Source: Pediococcus parvulus (GTDB lineage Bacteria > Bacillota > Bacilli > Lactobacillales > Lactobacillaceae). Taken from it: a DNA stretch of 64,000 nt. The stretch is from contig NZ_BJWE01000003.1 of assembly GCF_007990205.1 (NCBI RefSeq), positions 1 through 64,000 on the forward strand, written 5' to 3'. Positions within the stretch are counted from its first letter, which is position 1. Each line of letters begins with the position of its first letter. This document shows positions 1-7,523 of the stretch, piece after piece. The notes beneath the pieces were generated by a model. The model saw nothing but the letters and a program-made list of their open reading frames with translations, was not told the origin of the DNA and made no database searches. The position numbers were made by a program, and so were the translations under genes.

Positions 1-103
1 AAAGAATTCAAAAAAGCTTTCCTCTCCTTATTTAATTTGTAAACCCTATTAGCAAGGGTTGAAACCAGCGGACAGAACGCTGTACCCAATAGTTCATTCT
101 GCT

Positions 104-832
104 TTAATACTTGACGTTATTTGATGCTAATCGTAATTCAACGATGCGTGAGTTTTTAGTTTGTGTGCAAACACTTAATAAAGCCTGGCCAACATCTTCT
201 GGTGTCAAAAAGCCAGATTTAGCAACACCTTCTTTGGTTCTACCAAAGCCAACCTCAAATTCGGTGGCACCAGCATGAGGACAGAAAACACAGGTTCTGA
301 TACCTTTATCTAATAATTCTTTGTCTAATGCTTGTCCTAGGCCTCGCAGGGCAAACTTGCCACAAGTGTAGGCAGTTTCATCAGCATGACCCACAACTCC
401 AGTTACAGATGAGACCATAATGATTTGACCATCATGTTGTTTTACCATTGTAGGGACGGTTTGTTTTGTGAAGGCAAAGGCGCTTCTTACGTTGGTATCC
501 ATGACTAAATTGTAATCCGCCATTGTGGTATCGGTGATTGAAAGCGTACGACCAATTCCAGCATTGTTTACCAGAATGTCAATTTTGCCAAAGGTTTGTA
601 TTGCTAACTTAACGGTTTTGGTTGCTGTTTGTTCTTCTCTAGCGTCACCAGCGTAGTAGACAGCCTTAACACCCATCTTTTTACACATGTCGGTAACTTC
701 TTGAAGTCGATCTTTTCTTCGTGCTGTCAAAACTAGGTTACAACCAACTGCGGCAAAAACAAGAGCAGTTCCCCGGCCAAAACCTGAGCTTGCACCAGTA
801 ATAATCGCAACTTTTCCATCTAATTTTCCCAT
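104..832 (-). CDS. Short-chain dehydrogenase/reductase (SDR), substrate unknown
   Basis: A 242-residue classical SDR, expected to be a cytosolic NAD(P)-dependent oxidoreductase. The cofactor loop TGASSGFG is at residues 12-19, NNAG at 89-92, the catalytic serine at 141-142 and the YxxxK pair at Tyr155/Lys159, so the active site is intact. The arginines after the second beta strand (ARRK) suggest an NADP preference, which is inference. It lies 35 bp downstream of another SDR gene on the same strand and is probably its operon partner under the MerR-type promoter near 1738-1768. The substrate cannot be told from sequence. Confidence 0.9.
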   Translation of the reverse strand: MGKLDGKVAIITGASSGFGRGTALVFAAVGCNLVLTARRKDRLQEVTDMCKKMGVKAVYYAGDAREEQTATKTVKLAIQTFGKIDILVNNAGIGRTLSITDTTMADYNLVMDTNVRSAFAFTKQTVPTMVKQHDGQIIMVSSVTGVVGHADETAYTCGKFALRGLGQALDKELLDKGIRTCVFCPHAGATEFEVGFGRTKEGVAKSGFLTPEDVGQALLSVCTQTKNSRIVELRLASNNVKY

Positions 833-867
833 AATATGAGCCTCTTTCTTAAAAATTTTAATTTATT

Positions 868-1698
868 TTATTCTGGTTGATCAGCCGATACGGAAATATC
901 ATGGTGTTTCTTGAATTGTGCTAAAGTGTCTGAATATTTTTTTATTGCAGTGTCGGTAGCAAACCTTCCAAGAGGGAGGCGTAAAGGCAAATCATTTGCC
1001 TGATCGTAAATAATTTCGGCAGCCTTGTTTGGATCACCAGCCTCGTGATGCGCCCCATTTTTATTATTTTCTATGAAGTCTTTAAATTGTTGATAATCGG
1101 CAATTTGGGGCAAAATTTTCTTTGAGGATCGGCCAGCCCAGTCTGTACGAAAGCCACTCGGTTCAATTAGCATTACTTTAATATTGCAGTCGGCAACTTC
1201 CTTGGCTAACGATTCACTGATACCTTCGACGGCATACTTTGAGCCATGATAAAACGAAAGAGTTGGGAATGAAAATAATCCACCAATTGAGGAAAAGTTG
1301 ATGATAATTCCTGATTTTTGTTTGCGCATAGTGGGTAAAACACTACGAGTCATATCAACTAATCCCCAAACATTAACAGCAAACATATATTTAACGGTTT
1401 TACGATTACTTTCTTCAAAAGTACCAAAGTAGCCTAAACCAGCGTTGTTAACCAAAACGTCAATTGTGCCAAATATGGTGTTTGTTTTTTCAACAACGGC
1501 TTGAATTTCATGCTGATTTGTCACATCCAATGTTAGTTTTTGAATCTGACCATGATTAAATTCATCTAAGTAGTGTAATTTTTCAATATTACGTGCAGTC
1601 GCGACTAAATTCACAGTACCTTTTTTTGCTAGTAAAGTTGCTAGAGCTTTACCAAACCCACTTGAAGTTCCGGTAATAAGCCAAGTTTTGTTAGTCAT
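868..1698 (-). CDS. Short-chain dehydrogenase/reductase, first gene of a MerR-controlled operon
   Basis: A 276-residue SDR with TGTSSGFG at residues 9-16, NNAG at 84-87, Ser136/137 and Tyr150/Lys154, so all catalytic elements are present. The length and the C-terminal extension after the substrate loop resemble the retinol-dehydrogenase-like or oxidoreductase SDRs common in lactobacilli. The real substrate is unknown. It is transcribed away from the merR gene at 1788. The 89-bp gap holds a TTGACT-N19-TATTCT promoter on the minus strand with a perfect 9-bp dyad, so induction by that MerR protein is likely. The SDR at 104-832 follows it. Confidence 0.9.
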   Translation of the reverse strand: MTNKTWLITGTSSGFGKALATLLAKKGTVNLVATARNIEKLHYLDEFNHGQIQKLTLDVTNQHEIQAVVEKTNTIFGTIDVLVNNAGLGYFGTFEESNRKTVKYMFAVNVWGLVDMTRSVLPTMRKQKSGIIINFSSIGGLFSFPTLSFYHGSKYAVEGISESLAKEVADCNIKVMLIEPSGFRTDWAGRSSKKILPQIADYQQFKDFIENNKNGAHHEAGDPNKAAEIIYDQANDLPLRLPLGRFATDTAIKKYSDTLAQFKKHHDISVSADQPE

Positions 1699-1737
1699 AA
1701 ATAAGATCTCCTCTTTTTTATTTCTTGATTCTAGGTT

Positions 1738-1768
1738 AGAATACGACTTAAACAGAGGTTTAAGTCAA
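1738..1768 (-). promoter_or_regulatory. MerR-type promoter and operator for the SDR operon
   Basis: Read on the minus strand, a -35 box TTGACT (1763-1768) is followed by a 19-bp spacer and a -10 box TATTCT (1738-1743). The spacer carries a perfect inverted repeat, GTTTAAGTC mirrored by GACTTAAAC around a 4-bp centre (1745-1766). An over-long 19-bp spacer with a central dyad is the hallmark of promoters that MerR-family proteins activate by twisting the DNA. The divergent merR gene starts 20 bp away. Confidence 0.85.
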
Positions 1769-1787
1769 ATGAATGTGAGATAATATT

Positions 1788-2264
1788 TTGAGATATTCAA
1801 TTGGAGAAGCTGCCGAAAAAATTGGTACTAATCCGTCAACATTACGGTTTTACGATAAAAAGGGGCTTTTACCGTTTGTGGATCGTGATGAAGCTGGAAG
1901 ACGAAAATTTAAGGATAATGATTTCAATTTTTTGGAAGTTATACAGTGCTTGAAGAAGAGTGGGGTACCTGTTAAAGACATTGCTAAGTTTATTAATATG
2001 TGTTTGCAAGGTGATGGAACTTTAAAAAAACGTTATGATTATCTTGATAATGAGGAACAAGTTTTAGAAAAAAAGGTTCAAGAAATGCAAGCTCGATTGG
2101 ATTTTTTGCGATTTAAAAAATGGTATTATAAAACGTCTGTGGAAGCCGGCACGGAAGCCATTCATTTTACACCCGGAACCAATTTTGTGGATCCAACGAC
2201 TCACGATCAGTACAAAGAGAAATTGCGAGAAACTTCTGATATTCATGATCTGATTGATTTATAA
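1788..2264 (+). CDS. MerR-family transcriptional regulator
   Basis: A 158-residue MerR-type regulator. The N-terminal winged helix-turn-helix reads YSIGEAAEKIGTNPSTLRFYDKKGLLP (given here in two parts: YSIGEAAEKIG, then NPSTLRFYDKKGLLP), followed by a long coiled-coil dimerisation helix at about residues 75-115. It belongs to the group without an obvious metal-binding cysteine pair, often linked to aldehyde, electrophile or disulfide stress. Translation starts at a TTG. It is divergent from two SDR genes and its probable operator is the dyad at 1745-1766. It ends at a strong bidirectional terminator shared with degV. The effector is unknown. Confidence 0.88.
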   Translation: MRYSIGEAAEKIGTNPSTLRFYDKKGLLPFVDRDEAGRRKFKDNDFNFLEVIQCLKKSGVPVKDIAKFINMCLQGDGTLKKRYDYLDNEEQVLEKKVQEMQARLDFLRFKKWYYKTSVEAGTEAIHFTPGTNFVDPTTHDQYKEKLRETSDIHDLIDL

Positions 2265-2269
2265 AGGTA

Positions 2270-2310
2270 AAAAAAGACTGAAAAGTTGTAAAACTTTCAC
2301 AGTCTTTTTT
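2270..2310. terminator. Bidirectional terminator between merR and degV
   Basis: An 11-bp perfect outer stem, AAAAAAGACTG paired with CAGTCTTTTTT, encloses an inner GAAAGT-like stem. The A-run and T-run make it functional on both strands, ending the rightward merR gene and the leftward degV gene. Confidence 0.9.
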
Positions 2311-2314
2311 CCTA

Positions 2315-3184
2315 TTATTGACGTTTTGTTTTTGCAAATGAAAAAACTGCAACACAGCCCAAACCAGTGTGACTGGCAATTGTAGGCCCAATATGTTCTA
2401 ACAAAATCTGTGCATTTGGGACAAGCTTATAAATATGATTCCGAACAATTCTGGCAGCCTTATCATCAGCACTTGTTGCAATAAGAATTCTGGGGTCGTA
2501 TTTGTTTTCAAGTTCCTTGACGGTATTTGCAGCAAGGGCTTCTAGTGACCGCCGTCGAGACCGAACTTTTTTAACTGGTCGTAAATGACCACGCGTGTCA
2601 ACATCCATCACTGGTTTGATCTGTAAAAGTGATCCCACAGCTGCTGAGGTTCGCGAAACTCGACCACCATGATATAGATAATTAAGATCATCCACGGTAA
2701 ACCACTGACGGTAATGCAACCGGTTATTAATCAGCCAGTTAGCTAGCTCATCAATTTTCATGCCTGAATTTTGCCGATCAATCGCGTCAAGAAGCATCAA
2801 GCCTTCACCACAACATGCTGCCAGAGAATCAACTAGATAGATTTGTGCATTTGGATAGGCGTGCACTAACATTTTCTTTGCCTGTTGGGCGTTATTAAAC
2901 GTACCACTTAGGCCTGACGAAAAGCCAAGGTACAAGATAGGTATATTGGCCTTTACATAAGGTTTAAAAAATTCAATAAATTGACCGATATTAATTTGAG
3001 TTGTTGATGGCATGATACCCTGACTAATTTTTTGATAAAAGTTAGTTAAATTGAAATGGTGTTCTAAATCATCCGTATATTCGGAGCTACCAATCGTGAC
3101 GTGCATGGACACAAACTTTATATTATTATCAGCCAGAAGTTGATAAGGTAAATCGACGGCTGAATCTGTTAATAACTGATACAT
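2315..3184 (-). CDS. DegV-family fatty-acid-binding protein (FakB-like)
   Basis: A 289-residue DegV-domain protein. DegV/FakB proteins bind a fatty acid in a deep cleft and present it to the kinase FakA, which makes acyl phosphate for phospholipid synthesis. Seen here are the opening ILTDSA-like strand (LLTDSAVDLP), the STTQINIG segment, the ligand loop GFSSGLSGTFNNA near residue 88, and the LYHGGRVS motif near residue 170. Length is normal. It stands alone, with its own minus-strand promoter at 3216-3245. No fakA is in the window, and which fatty acid it binds is not visible. Confidence 0.9.
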   Translation of the reverse strand: MYQLLTDSAVDLPYQLLADNNIKFVSMHVTIGSSEYTDDLEHHFNLTNFYQKISQGIMPSTTQINIGQFIEFFKPYVKANIPILYLGFSSGLSGTFNNAQQAKKMLVHAYPNAQIYLVDSLAACCGEGLMLLDAIDRQNSGMKIDELANWLINNRLHYRQWFTVDDLNYLYHGGRVSRTSAAVGSLLQIKPVMDVDTRGHLRPVKKVRSRRRSLEALAANTVKELENKYDPRILIATSADDKAARIVRNHIYKLVPNAQILLEHIGPTIASHTGLGCVAVFSFAKTKRQ

Positions 3185-3215
3185 GATGTTCTCCCTTGCT
3201 TATAGTTACCGTCAC

Positions 3216-3245
3216 ATTGTACGCTCATTGTGTAGGTAAAGGCAA
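3216..3245 (-). promoter_or_regulatory. Promoter of degV
   Basis: On the minus strand TTGCCT (3240-3245) and TACAAT (3216-3221) are separated by 18 bp, about 35 bp upstream of the degV start. This is a good sigma-A match; there is no clear dyad in the spacer, unlike the MerR-type promoters nearby. Confidence 0.6.
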
Positions 3246-3320
3246 TTGCAATCAATTGTAATGAAGTTGAAAGACTGTAAAAGTATATAGTTTAGAGTTA
3301 CTAAAGGATACTGTAGACCA

Positions 3321-3365
3321 AGGAAACGACCAGCAAAATTGAGATGTCTTGCTGGTCGTTTTCCT
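3321..3365. terminator. Terminator after the minus-strand merR gene
   Basis: A long near-perfect hairpin: AGGAAACGACCAGCA (3321-3335) pairs with the TGCTGGTCGTTTTCCT side (3350-3365) around a 14-nt loop. The T-tract is short in both directions, so termination efficiency is uncertain. Confidence 0.65.
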
Positions 3366-3377
3366 AGGTCGTAAATG

Positions 3378-3812
3378 CTAAAAATTTGATTTAATTTTAG
3401 TAGAATTGGCAACCTGTTCTTTGTGTTGCCGATCTAAGTCCTGTAATTCTTTTTCTGACGCAACTACGTGATCATAGTAATGATCCAGTTTGTAGTGTAA
3501 ATGGTCAATGGCCAATTGTAGATCATCGCGCTTTTTTTCCATGTCATTTAATTGTTCTTTCAACAATGCAGTTTGTTCCTTATTGGTATCATTCTTTGAA
3601 TCAAACAATTCAATGAAACGCCGTAAATTTTCAATGGTCATCCCGGCTGCCCGCATCTTTTTAACAAAATTGATACGGCGAATAATTCGGGCATCAATTT
3701 CACGATTACCAGTGTCACTACGATCAATTGCAGGAATTAATAGTTCTTTTTCATAGTAGCGAATGGCAGCAGAAGAAACGCCAGTTTGTTTGCTAGCTTC
3801 TTTAATATTCAT
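3378..3812 (-). CDS. MerR-family transcriptional regulator
   Basis: A 144-residue MerR protein with an N-terminal HTH (NIKEASKQTGVSSAAIRYYE, residues 2-21) and a C-terminal coiled coil rich in Lys, Glu and Asp (about residues 78-125). There is no cysteine, so it is not a metal sensor of the CueR/ZntR kind. It is divergent from the tetR gene. No MerR-type 19-bp-spacer promoter was found beside it, so its targets may lie elsewhere. The orphan dyads at 6110-6140 and 7452-7482 are candidates, which is inference. Confidence 0.87.
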   Translation of the reverse strand: MNIKEASKQTGVSSAAIRYYEKELLIPAIDRSDTGNREIDARIIRRINFVKKMRAAGMTIENLRRFIELFDSKNDTNKEQTALLKEQLNDMEKKRDDLQLAIDHLHYKLDHYYDHVVASEKELQDLDRQHKEQVANSTKIKSNF

Positions 3813-3890
3813 TTTTACACCCGTCCTAAATTTTTATAACTTAATTGTAACTCACCGTGGCATAAGCTGTGCAAAATTTGATTATAAACG

Positions 3891-3919
3891 TTATCAATGG
3901 AAAAAAATTCAATTATAAT
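3891..3919 (+). promoter_or_regulatory. Promoter of the tetR gene
   Basis: TTATCA (3891-3896) and a perfect TATAAT (3914-3919) are spaced by 17 bp. The palindrome at 3922-3936 begins two bases after the -10 box, so a bound repressor would sit on the transcription start. Confidence 0.7.
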
Positions 3920-3921
3920 AT

Positions 3922-3936
3922 ATGACTATTAGTCAT
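3922..3936. promoter_or_regulatory. Predicted TetR operator, copy 1 (autoregulation)
   Basis: ATGACTA-T-TAGTCAT is a perfect 15-nt inverted repeat just after the tetR -10 box. A near-identical copy lies at 4620-4634 after tetR, in front of the MFS gene. Two copies flanking a TetR gene are good evidence for its operator. Confidence 0.7.
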
Positions 3937-3984
3937 TGTTTTTTTGAACTAAACTATTGTATACTAATTTTTGAGGTGAGTGAA

Positions 3985-4578
3985 GTGGGAAAACGTGAAG
4001 ATAATGCGATCGCGACACGGAAAAAGTTGATCAGTACGGCTAATCAGTTGATCGTGCAACATGGTTACGAGAATATTTCGGTTGATGCGATCGTTAAGGC
4101 CAGTGGTATTGCAAAGGGCACCTTTTACAATTATTTTGACCGTAAGGAAGACCTGATTTTTGAACTGAGTAAGCAGCGTTTTGCCCCGATTACAGCTCGG
4201 ACAACCGAGTTAACAAATGATGATCCACTTTCTAATATCCAGCGGTATCTAGTTGATTTTATGACCGTGATTGCAGATTCTAAAATCGGGTTGGCTCGCC
4301 AGTGGGTACGTTATATCAGCGCTTCATCTGCTAACAATGCAAAGTGGCAATTTGATGTCCAATCCTTTGAGCGCCTGTTGATGAAACTAATTGACCTTAA
4401 CCAATTGAAAATCGCGACACCGGTTCATCAGTTAGCTCAATTATTGTTGACGCAATTATATGGCGTAATTTTAACCTGGTGTATTACGTCGGAAACACTT
4501 GATCCAGTTGCTACGGTTAAACGCTTTTGCGCGCTACAATTACCCAGTTTATTAGGACCGTATTTAGTTAAAGAGTGA
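3985..4578 (+). CDS. TetR/AcrR-family transcriptional regulator
   Basis: A 197-residue repressor from the chosen GTG at 3985, which has AGGTGA just upstream. An ATG at 3922 is in frame but lies inside the operator palindrome and has no ribosome site, so it is rejected. The HTH is clear: ISVDAIVKASGIAKGTFYNY then FDRKEDLIFEL, about residues 30-60. The remaining helices form the ligand-binding and dimer domain, with unknown inducer. It probably represses itself and the MFS transporter at 4905 through the ATGAC-N5-GTCAT sites at 3922 and 4620. Confidence 0.88.
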   Translation: MGKREDNAIATRKKLISTANQLIVQHGYENISVDAIVKASGIAKGTFYNYFDRKEDLIFELSKQRFAPITARTTELTNDDPLSNIQRYLVDFMTVIADSKIGLARQWVRYISASSANNAKWQFDVQSFERLLMKLIDLNQLKIATPVHQLAQLLLTQLYGVILTWCITSETLDPVATVKRFCALQLPSLLGPYLVKE

Positions 4579-4582
4579 AAAT

Positions 4583-4603
4583 AACCGCCAGAAATTGGCG
4601 GTT
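4583..4603 (+). terminator. Hairpin after tetR
   Basis: AACCGCCA and TGGCGGTT form a perfect 8-bp stem around a 5-nt loop directly after the tetR stop codon. The following sequence TAACTTAA is a poor U-tract, so this is a weak or partial terminator. Confidence 0.55.
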
Positions 4604-4619
4604 AACTTAATGCCAAAAT

Positions 4620-4634
4620 ATGACCATTAGTCAT
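4620..4634. promoter_or_regulatory. Predicted TetR operator, copy 2
   Basis: ATGACCATTAGTCAT differs by one base from the perfect palindrome at 3922-3936 and keeps both ATGAC/GTCAT arms. It lies 271 bp before the MFS gene, so the MFS promoter should be close to it. No convincing -35/-10 pair was identified. The rest of the 326-bp gap 4579-4904 holds no supported gene. Confidence 0.6.
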
Positions 4635-4904
4635 TTTTATTAGAATTACTGATGAATTTATTGAAAGGTCGTGCCATTATTTGCAATGTCACAAATATTA
4701 ATGCTCATGTAGCACCATGGCGTAGTGCACAGACATTGATTATGTTTTTCGTAGCAGATAATACCGAAGCGTAAGCTCAATATTCACAAATAGGTATGGT
4801 TATGAGTTAGTGGTAGTACAGCCATATACGCTAATTATACGGTACACGATATTGTTATACAGCGGCAACAAAAGCAATTAAAAAATGGTTAGGAGTGGTT
4901 ACAA

Positions 4905-6068
4905 ATGACTAAGCAACAACAAGTATTAACTAAATTATCGATTTTATTGGTGTCGGTGATTACAGCTTCGGCACCGGCAATCAATGCGAATATTCCGGTA
5001 TTAGCGAAAGCTTTTCCCAGCGTACCTTTAGCTCAAATTGAATTATTGACGACGATTCCATCATTATTTTTATTGATCGCAATTTTATTAAGTAACTGGG
5101 TCGCTCGTAAAATTGGTTTGAAACAGACGGTTTTAGTCGGGGTTGCTATTACAGTGATTGCTGGTTTGGCGCCAATTATGATCACCAGCTTTCCCTTATT
5201 GATGTTATCACGGGCGGCATTTGGTTTTGGGGTGGGGCTGTTCAATTCTTTATTGGTCAGTATCATCAGCTACTTTTTCCAAGGGTCAGAACGGTCACAA
5301 ACTTTAGGCTTTCAAAGTACTTTTGAAGGGTTAGGTGGCGTTTTAGTCACCTTTATCGCGGGCCAATTAGTCCGTTTTAATTGGCATATGTCGTTTTGGG
5401 CCTATGTGATCACGGTACCAGCATTTGTAATGTTTGCGCTGTTTGTGCCACGTATTCCTAAGGCGCAGCCGCAACAAAAAACGGCGCAGCAGTCTTCTCA
5501 TTTACCGAAAGCAATTTTTGGTTATCTCATTTTGACCTTTGTTGTGATCACTTTTTACATGATCATGGGGATCAAGGTTCCAACGTTGATGGTCAGTGCA
5601 GGTTACGGTACTGCGACTTCAGCGAGCTACGTAATTTTAGCCTTAAGTCTTGGTGCCATACTTGGTGGGCTACTATTTGGCCGTTTATTCACTTGTTTAA
5701 AGGATCGTATTTTGATCGTTGCCTTTACCGCATTAACGCTGGCAATGGTGGCCATTGCAGTGTCCAATGCGACTTGGTTAACAGTAATTGGTGGCTTTTT
5801 GACTGGAATCGGCGCACGCTTATTCTTCCCTTGGGTTCTAAACGCCGTCAATTTAGAAGGTAGCGGCAATACTTTAGCAACGTCACTGATCTTGATTGCC
5901 TACAACTTAGCTGGCTCTTTATCGCCTTATACCGCTTTGTTGTTACAAAATAGTTTGCACATTGCCAGTATCCAAAACTTGTTCTGGCTCAATACGCTGG
6001 TATTTGTCATTTTAGCGGTGGTCTTTGCCTTTATTAGTTGGCGACGGTCAGCCAATGTGGCTAAATAA
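4905..6068 (+). CDS. MFS transporter (12 TM), probable TetR-controlled efflux
   Basis: A 387-residue integral membrane protein with about 12 hydrophobic helices in two six-helix halves and a polar central loop (KAQPQQKTAQQ, near residues 185-196). The loop after helix 2 carries an MFS motif A-like stretch (NWVARKIGLKQ, near residue 64). Its start has AGGAG with good spacing. The substrate cannot be read off. Its position downstream of a TetR gene, with a shared operator, suggests regulated export of a small molecule. No operon partner overlaps it; the next gene has its own promoter. Confidence 0.85.
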   Translation: MTKQQQVLTKLSILLVSVITASAPAINANIPVLAKAFPSVPLAQIELLTTIPSLFLLIAILLSNWVARKIGLKQTVLVGVAITVIAGLAPIMITSFPLLMLSRAAFGFGVGLFNSLLVSIISYFFQGSERSQTLGFQSTFEGLGGVLVTFIAGQLVRFNWHMSFWAYVITVPAFVMFALFVPRIPKAQPQQKTAQQSSHLPKAIFGYLILTFVVITFYMIMGIKVPTLMVSAGYGTATSASYVILALSLGAILGGLLFGRLFTCLKDRILIVAFTALTLAMVAIAVSNATWLTVIGGFLTGIGARLFFPWVLNAVNLEGSGNTLATSLILIAYNLAGSLSPYTALLLQNSLHIASIQNLFWLNTLVFVILAVVFAFISWRRSANVAK

Positions 6069-6109
6069 TTTTGCGGATGAATGTTTATTTAAAAAAAGAT
6101 AATTAAAGG

Positions 6110-6140
6110 TTGCCTTACAGTAACTGCAAGGGTATAAGCT
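6110..6140 (+). promoter_or_regulatory. MerR-type promoter in front of the CMD gene
   Basis: TTGCCT (6110-6115) is followed after 19 bp by TAAGCT (6135-6140); a 17-bp alternative gives the better -10 TATAAG (6133-6138). The spacer contains the dyad CCTTACAG-TAA-CTGCAAGG, seven of eight positions paired. It aligns base for base with the site at 7452-7482, sharing the CTTA..AGT.ACTG.AAGG pattern. No merR gene is adjacent. Confidence 0.65.
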
Positions 6141-6182
6141 AGCTTTGAATTAAAAACAAATTAATTTTTGGAGGTCAAAATT

Positions 6183-6944
6183 ATGGCAATTAGCAAAACG
6201 GCACAACAAAATCATGAACACTTATTTCCTGGCTTGGTTTCAACACTGAAACAAACCGATCCGGAATTTATTGAAGTTTTCGATAATTTCACTTTTGATG
6301 AAATTTTAAAGTATCAGGATCTAGATTTAAAATTACGCATGCAGGTGACCCTAGCCTCATTGATCGCTATGCAATGTGTCAATGAATATAAGGCCATGTT
6401 GAATGGAGCTTTAAATATTGGCGTAACACCGATTGAAGCTAAGGAAATTGTTTATCAGGCAGTACCTTATGCTGGTTTAGGTAAAGTCTTTGATTTCTTG
6501 CAAGCAACCAATGAAGTATTGACGGAACGCGGGATCAAATTGCCACTTGAAGGTCAAGCAACAACAGATCCAGATAATCGTTATGAAAAAGGTTTGGCAA
6601 CGGTCAGAGGAATAGTTGGGGATACGGTTGATAATATGTTAAAAACCGCACCAGCCAGTCAAAAACATTTCGCTACATTTTTAGCTGATAACTGTTTTGG
6701 TGATTTTTATACCCGTAACGGTTTGGACGTAAAAACACGGGAATTATTGACCTTTGCCATGCTGATTTCCATGGGTGGCGCTGATCCTCAAGCTAAAGGT
6801 CATATTGCGGCTAATGCCAACGTAGGTAATAGCAAGGAAACGCTGCTTTCAGTCGTCACTGTGTTGTTACCATTTATTGGTTATCCACGTAGTTTGACGG
6901 CTTTGAGTCTGTTAAATGAAGTTTTACCGGAAAAGCAAGCTTAA
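6183..6944 (+). CDS. Carboxymuconolactone-decarboxylase-family protein (two CMD repeats)
   Basis: A 253-residue protein of two CMD/AhpD-fold repeats (about residues 40-115 and 150-245). Start chosen at the ATG with GGAGGT upstream. AhpD-type peroxidase activity needs a CxxC pair; here the first repeat has a single cysteine (QCVNEYKAM) and the second has NCFGDFY, so a thiol-redox reaction of the AhpD type is unlikely. In the family such two-repeat proteins are often annotated as gamma-carboxymuconolactone decarboxylase, but the role in lactobacilli is unknown. The gene has a MerR-type promoter. An in-frame open stretch continues for 42 codons after its stop. Confidence 0.82.
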   Translation: MAISKTAQQNHEHLFPGLVSTLKQTDPEFIEVFDNFTFDEILKYQDLDLKLRMQVTLASLIAMQCVNEYKAMLNGALNIGVTPIEAKEIVYQAVPYAGLGKVFDFLQATNEVLTERGIKLPLEGQATTDPDNRYEKGLATVRGIVGDTVDNMLKTAPASQKHFATFLADNCFGDFYTRNGLDVKTRELLTFAMLISMGGADPQAKGHIAANANVGNSKETLLSVVTVLLPFIGYPRSLTALSLLNEVLPEKQA

Positions 6945-7092
6945 ACTGAAAAAATTAAGGTAAGTACGGTACAAGGTGTTACTACTGGTGGTGTTGTTAA
7001 ACAAAAAATCCTGGCGACTAGTATTGTAGTAGTTACACCTGCTAAGATAATCAAGCAATTAAATAAGTTTTAACCAGAAAGGTCAGTTGACA

Positions 7093-7443
7093 ATGAAAAT
7101 CACATTTAATGAATCCGCATATCCATTAGAACCCGAGAAGAATCATACAGCTGCAGCAATTCAAAAAAAGTTTCCACAAACGTTAACGTTGCAGCGTCGG
7201 GGAGACATTGAGTACTATGCTAAACTAGCATTTCAGCCGGTAACTGTTGGCGTCACAACAACGGCACAAATTCATGCTGGTGGATTATATTATTATGAGG
7301 ATTGGAATGTCCTCTCTTTTCAGTTGCAGGACGCTGATATTACGCCCTTTAAGATGATTTACTTAGGTGAATTAGAGTCAACTTTTGTCAGATTATTGCG
7401 GGACGCCCAGTCTGAATTGACTGTCAAATTGAGTAATGATTAA
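7093..7443 (+). CDS. Cyclophilin-like fold protein
   Basis: A 116-residue protein from the ATG at 7093 with AAAGG upstream. Its pattern (short KITFN strand, then a beta-rich body with GDIEYYAKLAF, GGLYYYEDWNVLSFQ and KMIYLGEL) matches the cyclophilin-like fold proteins often encoded beside oxidoreductases and CMD proteins. There is no signal peptide and no proven enzymatic activity. It lies between the CMD gene and the glucose-uptake operon, about 150 bp from the former, and may share its transcript. Family assignment is by recall of the pattern and is moderately sure. Confidence 0.7.
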   Translation: MKITFNESAYPLEPEKNHTAAAIQKKFPQTLTLQRRGDIEYYAKLAFQPVTVGVTTTAQIHAGGLYYYEDWNVLSFQLQDADITPFKMIYLGELESTFVRLLRDAQSELTVKLSND

Positions 7444-7451
7444 TTTAATAC

Positions 7452-7482
7452 TTGACTTAAAGTTACTGTAAGGTATTAGTAT
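7452..7482 (+). promoter_or_regulatory. MerR-type promoter for the glcU-gdh operon
   Basis: TTGACT (7452-7457), a 19-bp spacer and TAGTAT (7477-7482). The spacer dyad CTTAAAG-TTA-CTGTAAG pairs at six of seven positions. On the opposite strand it shares a 13-base identical run, CCTTACAGTAACT, with the dyad at 6113-6131. Both sites probably answer to the same regulator. Confidence 0.72.
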
Positions 7483-7523
7483 GAACTTAGAAAGTTGAGT
7501 AATTAATAAATGGAGGTGCGGCT

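Noticed and set aside
42-82. Two small inverted repeats at the left edge (AACCCT/AGGGTT and CAGCG/CGCTG)
   Set aside because: Stems of five to six bp without a T-run. They could be part of a terminator for the SDR operon, but the evidence is too weak for a feature.
4652-4774. A 40-codon ATG frame in the gap between tetR and the MFS gene
   Set aside because: No ribosome-binding site upstream and no known family; the region also holds the TetR operator. It may be a decayed gene piece but cannot be supported.
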